This document shows, piece by piece, positions 1-10,100 of a stretch of DNA of 64,000 nt. Each line of letters begins with the position of its first letter. Position 1 is the stretch's first letter. The notes beneath the pieces are model-generated. The model worked only from the letters and a program-made list of their open reading frames with translations. It did not search any database and was not told the DNA's origin. The position numbers and the translations under genes were made by a program. The stretch is from Flavobacterium subsaxonicum WB 4.1-42 = DSM 21790 (GTDB taxonomy: Bacteria; Bacteroidota; Bacteroidia; Flavobacteriales; Flavobacteriaceae). Location of the stretch: the NCBI RefSeq assembly GCF_000422725.1, contig NZ_KE383909.1, positions 165,230 to 229,229 of the forward strand. Direction: 5' to 3'.

Positions 1-600
1 ATGACCCTTAGAAACATACTGCAAATAATGGGCAGGCCCGAATGGGCACTTAAAACGCTTGTGCATGGGCAACCCGCTTTTGAAACCCTTAAGCCTTACA
101 TGCCAAAAGACCTGAACATGGCGCAGTTGGGCCAGTTTATGAACAAAACATTTTCGGGCAGGTTAAACGAAGAGCGCATTGCACCCATAAGGGATAAGTG
201 GAAAGGCAAGCTGGTGCTTAAAGGCGTAGCCAGCGAAGAAGATGTAGAAATGGCCATACGCCTTGGTTTTGATGGGGTTATAGTATCTAACCACGGCGGC
301 AGGCAGCTTGATGCCGGGCAGAGTGCCATAGCATCATTACATCCTATTGTAGAAAAATACAAAGGCCAAATAAAAGTAATGATGGATAGCGGCATCCGCT
401 CCGGTGTAGATGTGGCGCGCACCCTTGCCAGTGGTGCCGATTTTACGTTTTTGGGGCGCACCTTTATGTATAGTGTAGCTGCATTGGGCAACCAAGGTGG
501 CAATCATGCTATATCACTACTTAAAATACAATTACAGCAGGTTATGGAGCAGGTATGCTGCGAGAGGGTTGAGGATTTTCCGAATCATCTTATCAAATAG
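1..600 (+). CDS. lldD: FMN-dependent alpha-hydroxy-acid (L-lactate) dehydrogenase, 3' part
   Basis: This is the C-terminal half of an FMN-dependent alpha-hydroxy-acid oxidising enzyme, which oxidises L-lactate to pyruvate and passes electrons to the respiratory chain. Visible landmarks are the SNHGGRQLD segment (residues about 96-104), which carries the active-site His and the substrate-binding Arg, and the downstream DSGIRSG and GADFTFLGR segments that bind the FMN phosphate. Family members are about 380 residues and only 199 are present, so the gene begins before the window. The ATG at base 1 is probably an internal Met. The C-terminus looks complete and ends in TAG. The product is secure at family level; lactate as substrate is inferred. 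Confidence 0.85.
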   Translation: MTLRNILQIMGRPEWALKTLVHGQPAFETLKPYMPKDLNMAQLGQFMNKTFSGRLNEERIAPIRDKWKGKLVLKGVASEEDVEMAIRLGFDGVIVSNHGGRQLDAGQSAIASLHPIVEKYKGQIKVMMDSGIRSGVDVARTLASGADFTFLGRTFMYSVAALGNQGGNHAISLLKIQLQQVMEQVCCERVEDFPNHLIK

Positions 601-820
601 CAGGTTTTAAGATCTTTTTGTTTTTATTAAGTTACAGAATTTAGTTGTCTGCACCTGCATTCACACGTTGGTGAGATGGATTCGGAATGATTAATTGATT
701 CCTTTTTTTTGATTAACTGCTGTTAATAAGTATTTTAATCTTTAATATGGTGATCAATTATTCAATATCCAAATTCGATAAGAAATATGTATGGTTTGTC
801 TTTGAAGGATTTACAAATAA

Positions 821-854
821 AAAAAGCTCCAAATTTAAAAATTTGGAGCTTTTT
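821..854 (+). terminator. Intrinsic terminator-like hairpin
   Basis: A 14-bp inverted repeat (AAAAAGCTCCAAAT / ATTTGGAGCTTTTT) with a short A/T loop, ending in a T-run. It could terminate transcription from the lactate dehydrogenase gene 220 bp upstream. It directly abuts the 859-1040 repeat. Confidence 0.6.
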
Positions 855-858
855 GTGT

Positions 859-1040
859 GTGACCTCAACTGGACAAATTCCAAACCATTTTATGCAGGAT
901 TTAAAGAAATTAGCCTACTTTAACGGAGTTTATTAAGACAATTTTTATAGGTTTTCAAAGTTAGTGGTTTATTTTGTCTAGTTGAGGATTTTATACAGTT
1001 TTATGCTTGTAAGCTGTGGCAAATCCATGGCATTTATATA
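859..1040. repeat. Repeat copy A, MITE-like core with terminal inverted repeats
   Basis: This segment aligns without gaps to 25259-25440. Over 861-990 I count 9 mismatches in 130 positions; the next 50 bp are about 70% identical. Inside it, 863-987 has near-perfect terminal inverted repeats: CCTCAACTGGACAAAT at the left end against the reverse complement of ATTTTGTCTAGTTGAGG at the right end (one mismatch plus one extra A). It encodes nothing recognisable. A small non-autonomous transposable element or the end of a larger decayed element are both possible. Confidence 0.6.
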
Positions 1041-1120
1041 TGTCATGACATGATATCATTTTTTTGGGAATGTGATCAATATGGGTTCGACTGCCTTCCC
1101 CTCTGCAAAAGTGTTTAGCC

Positions 1121-1217
1121 ACATTTTAATAAGATTTGTGGCAATTTCGTGGCAATCGAAGTTTTAAAGCACAAGAAACGAGTGATGGTGCGGGATTTAC
1201 CAGATGAGGTTCGAATC
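1121..1217 (+). other. att-like motif pair, left copy
   Basis: ACATTTTAA, then TGTGGCAATTTCGTGGCA (1137-1154), then GGTTCGAATC (1208-1217). The sequence between the motifs has diverged from the right copy at 24912-25000, but motif order and spacing are conserved. Confidence 0.4.
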
Positions 1218-1794
1218 TCTTCTCAAAACCTTACGACTGCATTAACGTATACAAGATTACGCTTATAGACAAAATAGCCCGCTCACTGGTGAAGAGCAGG
1301 CTATTGAGCAGTAATGCTGAGTGTTATAAATTGTGCTTTACAAACTTTTTAAAATACGTAGTATTATCAGTTTTTATTTCTGCGAAATAAACCCCTTCCT
1401 GTAAAAAACTCACATCAATCCTGTTACCGGCAAAGTTGTTAATTTTAATCTTTTTTCCAAACATGTCTGTAATCTCTATGGCTTTAATTGTTTCGTCTGT
1501 TGAAATACTAAGCAGAAAGGCTGTCGGTATCGGATAAAGCTTCAATCCACTTTGCGTTTCAATTTCATTTACAGTAAGTGAACTGATAGTTACGCATTCA
1601 CTTAAAGTGCTGCAGCCGTTGTAGTCAATAATAACAGCATACTGGCCATTTTCGGTGGCCGTAAAACTTTGGTCGTCGGCTCCCGGAATAAATGCATTGG
1701 AGTTTTCGCAGTCTACCCACTGGTAGGATGCTCCGCTTTGTGATACTATTATTGTAGCGCCGCCCACCGTGATTGTTGCGTCGGTTGTGTATAC

Positions 1795-3166
1795 CACGAT
1801 AGTCATTGTACTTATTGTAGCACACTCTCCCTGAGCCGGGGTAAAGGTGTAGGTAGTGGTAGCTGTATTGTTTAAAGCAGGAGACCATGCACCGGCAATA
1901 CCATTGTTTGAAATAGATGGTAAAGTTGTTATTTCACTTCCTGAGCAGATTGGCGCTATAGACGTGAATATAGGAGTTATCGGCAAATGAACTCCAATAG
2001 TCAGTGTGGTATTTGCAGCACATTGCCCCGGATCCGGCGTAAAGGTGTAAGTAGTGGTAGCTGCGCTATTTAAAGCAGGCGACCAAGTACCGTTAACACC
2101 ATTGTTCGATGTTAAAGGCAGGGGTGTTATTGTAGTTCCGTAGCAGACTGGTGCTACAGCATTAAACAGAGGGTTCAAAGGCTGATCTACTGTAATGGTC
2201 ATTGTAGTAGTAGTGGCACATTGCCCAGGAGCTGGCATAAAGGTGTAGGTAGTGGTAGCAGTGTTGTTTAAAGCAGGCGACCAGATACCGGTAATACCAT
2301 TGTTAGATGTTACGGGCAATGCTGTTAGTATACTTCCTGAACAGATTGGAGCAACTGAAGTAAATTGAGGTATTATAGACTGAACTATCGTAATGGTCAT
2401 TGTGGTGGCTGTAGCACACTGCCCTGGAGCCGGTGTAAAAGTATAGGTGGTAGTTGCCGTGTTGTTTAAGGCAGGTGCCCACGTACCGCTAATACCGTTG
2501 TTCGATGTTAACGGCAATGCTGCTACTGTACTGCCTGAACAGATTGGCGCTACAACAGTAAACACAGGTGTCAAAGGCTGATCTACCGTAATGGTCATTG
2601 TAGTAGTGGTAGCACATTGTCCCTGAGCAGGTGTAAAAGTATAGGTAGTGGTTGCTGTGTTGTTTAAGGCAGGTGCCCACGTACCGCTAATACCGTTGTT
2701 CGATGTTAACGGCAATGCTGCTATTGTACTGCCTGAACAGATTGGCGCTACAACAGTAAACACAGGTGTCAAGGGCTGATCTACCGGAATAGTCATTGTT
2801 GTTGTTGCAGCACATTGTCCCTGATCGGGTGTAAAGGTGTATGTTGTGGTAGCTGCGTTGTTTAAGGCAGGCGACCAGCTACCGGTAATACCGTTGTTGG
2901 ACGTTAATGGTAGTGCTGCTATTGTGCTGCCTGAACAGATTGGCGCTACAGCAGTAAACACAGGTGTCAAAAGCTGATCTACCGTAATGGTCATTGTAGT
3001 AGTGGTAGCACACTGCCCCTGAGCAGGTGTAAAAGTATAGGTAGCGGTTGCTGTGTTGTTTAAGGCAGGTGCCCACGTACCGGTAATACCGTTGCTCGAT
3101 GTTAACGGCAATGCTGTCAGGTTACTCCCCGAGCAGATTGGCGCTACGGTGGTAAACGCCGGTGTT
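1795..3166 (-). repeat. Seven tandem 198-bp (66-aa) repeats inside the SBBP/Ig protein gene
   Basis: Each unit encodes a variant of PICSGSTIAALPLTSNNGI followed by a TWSPALNN/TYTFTP/GQCA/TMTI pattern. The period is 198 bp, measured from identical GTACCGCTAA landmarks at 2483 and 2681. Copies three to five are nearly identical at DNA level, which points to recent expansion or gene conversion. The repeats resemble PKD/Ig-like spacer modules of flavobacterial secreted proteins. Confidence 0.85.
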
Positions 3167-5600
3167 ATAGGCTGGCTTATAATAACTGCAACTGCAGCCC
3201 TTGGGCTTTCACATTCTCCAAAAGTTTGCGACACATAATACGTACTATTGGTAAGTAATGTGCCGGAAGTGAGTGCCGGTCCCCCTGTGGCCGTTGTATA
3301 CCATGTAAGACTGGTACCTGTTGCATTAAGGTCGGCGATGTTAGCACTGCTGCAAAAGTTTTGTATAGCAGGTGCGATTGGTGCCGTAGTGACAATTACC
3401 GCTACAGCTACCCTCAGGCTTTCACATGTACTTAAAGTTTGTGATAAGTAATATGTTCCGGATGATAACACAGCATTAGAAGCTAAAGCCGCTCCGCCTG
3501 TTAAAACTGTATACCATTTAAGGTCGGTACCGGTAGCCGTTAAATTAGCTACTGTTGCACTACCACAAAAGCTTTGCGATAGTGCGGTAGGTATGGGTGT
3601 TGTATTTACAATAACGTTCACCGCTGTCCTTGTTGACTCGCAACCATTCATTGTTTGTGAAACATAGTATATTCCTGATGCAAGCAGGGCTTCTGAATCC
3701 AGAGCTGATCCAGCAATCGGATCGGTATACCAGTTATGATTGCTGCCTGTAGCTACTAAATCTTCAATTTTTGATCCCCCGCATAGTGTTTGCGCACTGG
3801 AGGTGGGAGCAGGGGTAGTAGTTGGAGTTACAGCTATCGCCGTTCTCGGACCTTCACAATCATCAATTGTTTGTGATACGTAATATATACCTGCTGGGGG
3901 GAATGTAGTAGTTAGTAATGGTGTTCCCCCGTATAAAGTTGTATAGAATTTAAGCCCTGTACCTTCGATGTCTAATGCTGCTAAAGTTGTACCTGTACAA
4001 AGAAATTGTTCAGCCTGAGCCTGTGGTGCCGGGGTGTCACATCCGCCGGAACCGTCAATCTTAACCAGCAGCATGTCATTAAGGGCAGCATACTCCGTAT
4101 CATATCCCCCCGATATAAACCCATCATTAAGGTTGGTCCTTCCTACAATATAGAGGTTTCCATTACTATCCGTTGCACAGCCACCGGGATATTCATCACC
4201 CCCATCGCCGTAATACGATCCCCATATTCTAAAGCCTGATGGGTCAAATTTTACAATGTTGATATCGCCCGATAAAGATAGTGTGTTGTCAAATCCATTG
4301 GCTGCAATGCCTGTAGGGCTTTGTGTATCCCCGATTATATATACATTGCCATTTGTATCTACAGTACTGTCAAAAGCATGTTCGTCAAATTGTCCTCCGT
4401 AATAGGTACTCCATAATCGCAGGCCACTACTGTCAAATTTTACCAGAAATGCATCTGCTCCGCCGTTACTAGCACTTTGAAAACCATTGAAGGCAAGATT
4501 TAAGGATGATGCGCCTGCTTTACCCCCAAGATAGATATTGTCAGATGGATCTACAACACAGGTGAAGCCAGAATCATAACCGTTTCCTCCGTAGTAGGTA
4601 GACCAAAGATGATTTCCGGAAGGGCTAAATTTAACTAAGAATGCATCCGAAGTGCCGCTGGTTAATGTAGTATCAAAACCCAGTGATACCAGGCCAGCGC
4701 TTGTTGTTGTACCTGATAGGTAGATGTTGCCATTGCTGTCCAGATCCATATCCGGGTAGTCTTCTAAACCAATGCCTCCAAAGTAGGTGCCCCAGATATA
4801 ACCGCCCTGCGCATTAAATTTTACAAGGTAAGCATCTGCGCTTCCTCCTCCGTACGTACTCTGGTAGCCCGATGATGTAATATCGGCGGTACTGGCTGTC
4901 TCACCCACTATGTACAGCTCGTCGGATGAATTCACCTTGATATTCGTCGCCGAATCTGACCCGGGGCCACCAAAATAAGTGCCCCATATTCGTGCCCCGG
5001 CACTGCTAAATTTAACAACAAACGCATCAGTGCCCGTGCCGCTGCTTGCTTTCGTATCCTGATACCCTTCATAAGCAATACCGCTAACGCTGCTGGTATG
5101 GCCAGTTAGGTAAACGTTACCCTGGCTATCAATATCGGATGCTGCACCGACATCTACCCCGCTACCACCGTAGTAGGTGGCCCATTGTGGAACTCCTGCA
5201 GCGTCAAGCTTTACTAAAAAGGCATCCATACCTGAATTGTAGGAGTCATCATAGCCGGCGATTCCCAGGAAGGAACTTTCCGTAGAACCGGAAACATAAA
5301 GATTACCGGAAGCATCCGTGGTGCAGGATGATGCCATGTCGTACTGGCTGCCGCCATAGTAACTGGACCATATAACCTGAGGATCGATCGTATAACCTGA
5401 CTTTTTAGGGAAATTTGCTGCAAATCCCAGCGAGCCGTCTTTATGTATCACAAACGATGTGGCAATGGTATTGCCTTTAGAATCAAAGCTTACAGGAGCC
5501 TTCTCGCTAACTTCACCTAGTTTTGTTTTCATGTGCAGCTCGCTATTGCTTATGGTAATCTTATCGGCATCCTTTATTTTTATTTTAATTTGCGAAGGAT

Positions 5601-5609
5601 CCCCCCCCC
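5601..5609. other. C9/G9 homopolymer at the frameshift point
   Basis: A run of nine C on the plus strand (nine G on the coding strand) sits exactly where the reading frame of the SBBP protein is lost. One base fewer restores a family-like frame. Such tracts are prone to slipped-strand mispairing and to sequencing error. Confidence 0.85.
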
Positions 5610-6142
5610 GGGTGCACAATAAAATCGTATTCCATAAAAGCGCCATTGCTGTAAACTACCCAGTCAATTTTTGGATATACCGCTTTAAAGACTATTTTAT
5701 TGTAGCTTTTAACACCGAGAATGCCCTGTGGACAATGCGGAAGATAGTAGTTCTCAATGTAATCCGACTGATTTTCTGTTATTACAACGGGATTTGGATT
5801 ACTGTTTTGCAATGCAACAGAGAATTTTTGCGATGCCGCGGAAAGAGGAATTTCATTAATATCTGCCTGACTTCCAGTGAACCGGTACGACTTTTTATTG
5901 AATTGATAATCAATTCCAGTGGCTTTCAGCCAAATTCTGGTACCACTACCCGCCGCCGAGAAAAGTACCTCAGGATGTGATCCGCCATTGCGATCGACAA
6001 TTTGCCCCCTGTTTTCCATAAAGAGCAATGGTTTATCGCTGTATTTTGCTTTAACATCACCATACTTCTGTGCCTTTAGCGACGATGCTGATGCTAAAAA
6101 GATTATTACTAAAAAAAAGTTCTGAGTAGTTTTTAACGTCAT

Positions 6143-7163
6143 ATAAGATAGTTTGTGTGATTCATTAGGAAGTGGGAGATAAGGCCGCCTGATTCTTCTG
6201 CAAAACTATAAATAGTTGGGAACTATAAAAGCGTTTGTATATTTTTTTATCACATTAAAGCAGTAATATTAAGGAGACTCCAGATTCGCGTTTCAAAAGG
6301 ATTGTAAATGTTATGCCTAAGAAAGTTTGGATTTTGCAATAGGTCTTATATTATGGGTCGCCATTACACAATACTTTTTAAGTATCATTACGTCGACCAT
6401 GTAAATCCCGCTACTTGAAATAGCAAAAAAGTTTTGATTTTTATGCTTCATGGCCATTTATATCTTCTTTACGGGAATTGGTTTGTTTGCGAAGGTTGTT
6501 ATACGGCTGTTCAGTAATTCCAAGATTATTAAGTTTACTAATAAAGGGGACCGGAGCTTGATGATTGCTTAGATAACCGGTTTTTAATTAACATCTTGAA
6601 GATATCCTGTATTTCTAGGAGCGGTCTGGCCATAATAATGTTGTATTATTATATGGTGTACATGTATAAATTAGTCACCCTACTTACTATCAATCAATTT
6701 TAGCTAATTGCTTGCAGATCGATGTAAATAAGTAATTGATTATTAGTTTTTTTAATTTCTGTGAAAACATCAATATTATTATTAACTGCCAGACTGGAGT
6801 GCGTTTCAGCCTAGTGGGAGGAAATTGAAAAATAATTTATTTACTTAATATTTAAGGTTAGCTTCTTCAAATCATCTATGAAAGGTTCGAAAATTCTCCC
6901 GTTAGTGCTTCTGAAATTGATACTGTTTTTAAAATATATCTTAAATGCCTTAAAACCTGCAAATTGTCAATTTGCAGGTTTTTTATTTCTATGCAAATAC
7001 CATTAAAATTTGCTAATACTCACAAACTTTATTTGGCATAATCAACGCACAAAAAAAATAAAAATGTGCTACGAAATTATATGCAACTCATTGTATCTGG
7101 GTTGCAATCTCTTACTCTGCTCAAAAGGCAAATAACACCACTGCATACGGATGTTATTTTAAA
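6143..7163. other. 1-kb AT-rich intergenic region
   Basis: No open frame with protein-like composition on either strand. It contains the upstream region of the SBBP protein gene, a strong hairpin at 6953-6982 and the 3' flank of the next minus-strand gene. A GGTTCGAA motif at about 6884 resembles a tRNA T-arm, but no tRNA can be folded around it. Confidence 0.5.
6953..6982 (+). terminator. Intrinsic terminator-like hairpin
   Basis: AAACCTGCAAATTG and CAATTTGCAGGTTT form a near-perfect stem with a tiny loop, followed by TTTTT on the plus strand. No plus-strand gene precedes it, so it may end a short untranslated transcript or be left over from a lost gene. Confidence 0.5.
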
Positions 7164-10100
7164 TTATCGTAACAAAGAAAAATGAGATTTGAATTGTTTG
7201 GAGCTCCCGTCAGATGACTTGTAAACTACGGTAAACCAATAGTCGGATGATGGGCAGGGCTTACCGTTAAAAGTACCATCCCATCCGGCTCCATAAGGTT
7301 TTATGGTTGTAATTAATTTACTGTAGCGGTCAAATATATAAACAATTATATTGTGTTGGTTGCTTAATCCTTTTAGGTTCCATGTATCGGCAACATTATC
7401 GCCATTAGGTGTAAAGTAGCGGGGGTAATTAATTACAAAAACCTCAAGCTCTATGGCCCCGCATCCATTGGTATCCCTAACTTTTACAATGTGTTTTCCT
7501 TCAGTAACATTGTTAAATACAGGCTCGTCCTGATATACACTCCCATCAAGGCTGTATTCAAATTGCCCTGGCCCGGTATGTACAGTAATGGTCTGCCTGT
7601 CATTAAAATCAGTCCCAATTGTAACACTTGCATTGGGCGCAGGCGATGTTTTTACCACTGTAGTTAGCGTAGTGCTGCACCCTGAAAGCAGATGGGTAGC
7701 AATTAATTTATACTCTCCGGGCTGATTGGTAGTTAAAAAACCGTTTGCTATATTAATTAACGAGTTATTTTTAAACCATTCAAAACTGTATGCGTTGGTA
7801 GTTAGCCCACTGGTAAGTTCTATAGGATAATAGGTATTGTCGCTTTCATTAAAACACAGGTAATACAAAGTGTTTAGATGGGGGCTTGGCAGGCTGTACA
7901 CGGTAATGGCTTTTTGCGCATTAGCAGTACATACAGTACCGGTTGTATAGGTTATAATTACATTTCCGGGACTATAGCCTGTAACAACCCCATTGGCATC
8001 TACCTGTGCTATAGCCGTATTATTACTGCTCCACTGGCCGCCTGTAGTAGTGTTTTCGAGTTGCAACGTACCGCCTGTACATAACCCATTGGGCCCGGTT
8101 ATAGTTGAAGGTGGTATTGCCTGGACGGGCGCGTTGTTTATAATTATGCTATTTCCTGTTGATGTGCATCCGTCTATAGTTCTAACGGTTACGGTATAGT
8201 TAGCTGCAGATAGGTCTGTAAAGGCCGGGCTGCTTTGAAAAACTATGTTATCAAGGCTATAGGTGTAGCCGGTACCCAACGGGCTGTTTACAACAATACT
8301 CCCAAGGGTAGTATTGCAATCGGGCTGTATAATTTGTACATTGGGTTGTTGAGGCGGTGCTACATCTAAAATTATCAGGTCCTGCGTGGTGGCGGTACAA
8401 CTATTTAAATTTTTAACGGTAATACTGTAAGTACCCTGTAAAAGGTTATTAAAAATGGGCGATGCTTGGTAGGTCGAACCATTAAGGCTATAGGTATACT
8501 CAGGTCCTACGGGATAAGTGGCAGTTATGCTACCTGCAGGATCAATACAGGTAGGTTGTTGTACTGAGGCAATTGGCAAAGGTACAGAAGCTATCATATT
8601 GATGGTTAAAAGCGCACTTTGGGAAGTGCAATTGTTGCTGTTTTTAACAGTAACAGTGTAATCGCCGGGACTAAGGCTATTAAACGTCGTAGTAGCTTGA
8701 TAAGGCTGCCCGTCTATGCTATAGGTATATTCCGGCCCTAAGGGCGCAGTAATAATAATACTGCCCTGGTTACTGCCACATAAGGGCTGAATAATTTGTG
8801 TTACAGCTGTTTGTGGCGCTGCAGGAATGAGTAAGGCGTACATTGAGGAAGTGGCCGTACAGCCCTGTGCATCAGTAACCGTAATTGTATAATTTCCTGG
8901 CGATAAGTTATTAAATGTTGTAGCGGTTTGAAGCGCAGATCCATTTATGCTATAATTATATTCCGGCCCAACCGGAGACGTTACATTGATGCTTCCCATT
9001 AAGGTATCGCAATCCGGTTGTGTAATCTGTATCGTTGGTACCGCAGGGGCTATAGGGGCCGTAATGGTATATGGGACTTGTGCAGAAATACATCCTTGCG
9101 CATTTTTAATTACAACATTATAGGTGTTTGGTGTAAGATTGTTAAACAGGGGCGATGCCTGAAAAGGCATATTATTAATGCTGTAAGTATACCCGGTTTC
9201 AATCGGGTACGTAATTGTTAGGCTGGCCGGGGTGCTACAGGTGGGTTGTGTAATTTGTGCTACCGGTATGGGCACTGCCGCCGGACTGGAAATGGTATAG
9301 CTTTGGCTGGCATCGGTACAGCCCTCAGCATTTTTTACAGTAATTATATACTCGCCGGCAGGCAGGTTAGTAAAGCTGGCCTGAGATTGATAAGGGCTGT
9401 TATTAATACTGTAGGTATAATTTATCCCCAGTGGCGCATTTACTACCATGCTGCCAGTCTCATTGCTACATTGGGGCTGTACTGGTGTACCAAAGGGTTG
9501 TGGCGGAACGGTAGCCTCAACAATTGTAAAATTTTGGGTTGCAGGACTACATCCTGTATTATTATTCAAAGTAATGGTATAAGGACCTGGAGCGAGGTTT
9601 TCAAAAGCGGGAGAGGCTTGAAATGGTTGCCCGTTAACGCTATAGGTGTAGGCAGGGTTAAGTGGCGATGTTATTGTAATAGAGCCTGTTAATGCGGTAC
9701 AGCCCGGTTGTACAATGTTTGCAGTAATAACATCAGCTCCATAAATATTTAGCATTACAGCATTGGTTACCACGTTACATACGGCAGAGGTTATTGCGCA
9801 ATAATATTGGTTGTTGTTAAAACTTTGATCGGGGTTTAAAACGGTAAGTGTACCGGTAGTGGCTCCCGTATAGTTGCCATCGTTAGTAACATCGGTCCAG
9901 GAGTTTGTGCTGCTAAGAATTTTCCATTGATAGGTGTAACTTGCGTTTCCATCTGCCTGGGCAGTAAAAACGGCAGGTGTACCTTCGCATACGGTAATAG
10001 GCTGCGGCTGCGTTATACTGGGTACAACAGGTACAATTTCGCTATGTATGCCAAGGTTGGTACAGGTTTCGTCGCTGTAAGCATTCCAGTCGGCACTGTT

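Larger units (their letters stand above)
601..1323. other. 723-bp gene-free stretch with hairpin, repeat and tRNA-end-like motifs
   Basis: No credible coding sequence. It holds the hairpin at 821-854, repeat copy A at 859-1040 and two tRNA-3'-end-like motifs. One is at about 1084-1107 (GGTTCGACTGCCTTCCCC). The other is GGTTCGAATC at 1208-1217, preceded by TGTGGCAATTTCGTGGCA at 1137-1154. The same pair of motifs recurs in the same order near 24.9 kb. The content looks like the scar of past integration events. Confidence 0.5.
1324..6142 (-). pseudogene. T9SS type A cargo: SBBP-repeat and Ig-like-repeat surface protein, frameshifted at a G9 tract
   Basis: Two overlapping reading frames together make one cell-surface or secreted protein of about 1606 residues. 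The first frame (6142 down to 5585) encodes a signal peptide ending near SSLKAQ and the usual N-terminal region of SBBP proteins (MENRGQI, then YDFIVHPGG). The second frame (5646 down to 1324) continues with seven or eight SBBP beta-propeller-type repeats (WSTYYGG...DSNGNIYLSG), four Ig-like units of about 75 residues, seven 66-residue Ig/PKD-like units and a T9SS type A sorting domain (LKLYPIPT...KKFVKHNL). The frames are separated by a nine-G run on the coding strand (5601-5609). Eight Gs would read through as HPGGDPSQIKIK, as expected for the family. It is therefore a pseudogene, a phase-variable gene or a sequencing error. The function of the protein is unknown; adhesion is only a guess. 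Confidence 0.8.

Noticed and set aside
1..600. Base 1 as the true start of the lactate dehydrogenase
   Set aside because: The frame begins in the middle of the family domain and is about 180 residues short, so the gene is cut by the window edge.
1795..3166. CRISPR-like appearance of regular repeats
   Set aside because: The units are 198 bp, in frame and protein-coding, with no spacers; no CRISPR array was found anywhere in the window.
6870..6990. Possible tRNA or small RNA with GGTTCGAA followed by a strong hairpin
   Set aside because: No cloverleaf can be formed around the T-arm-like string, and no promoter was seen; only the hairpin is reported.
9246..9692. Plus-strand 148-codon frame
   Set aside because: Shadow of the SprB-like repeats of the T9SS type B protein; periodic because the repeats are.
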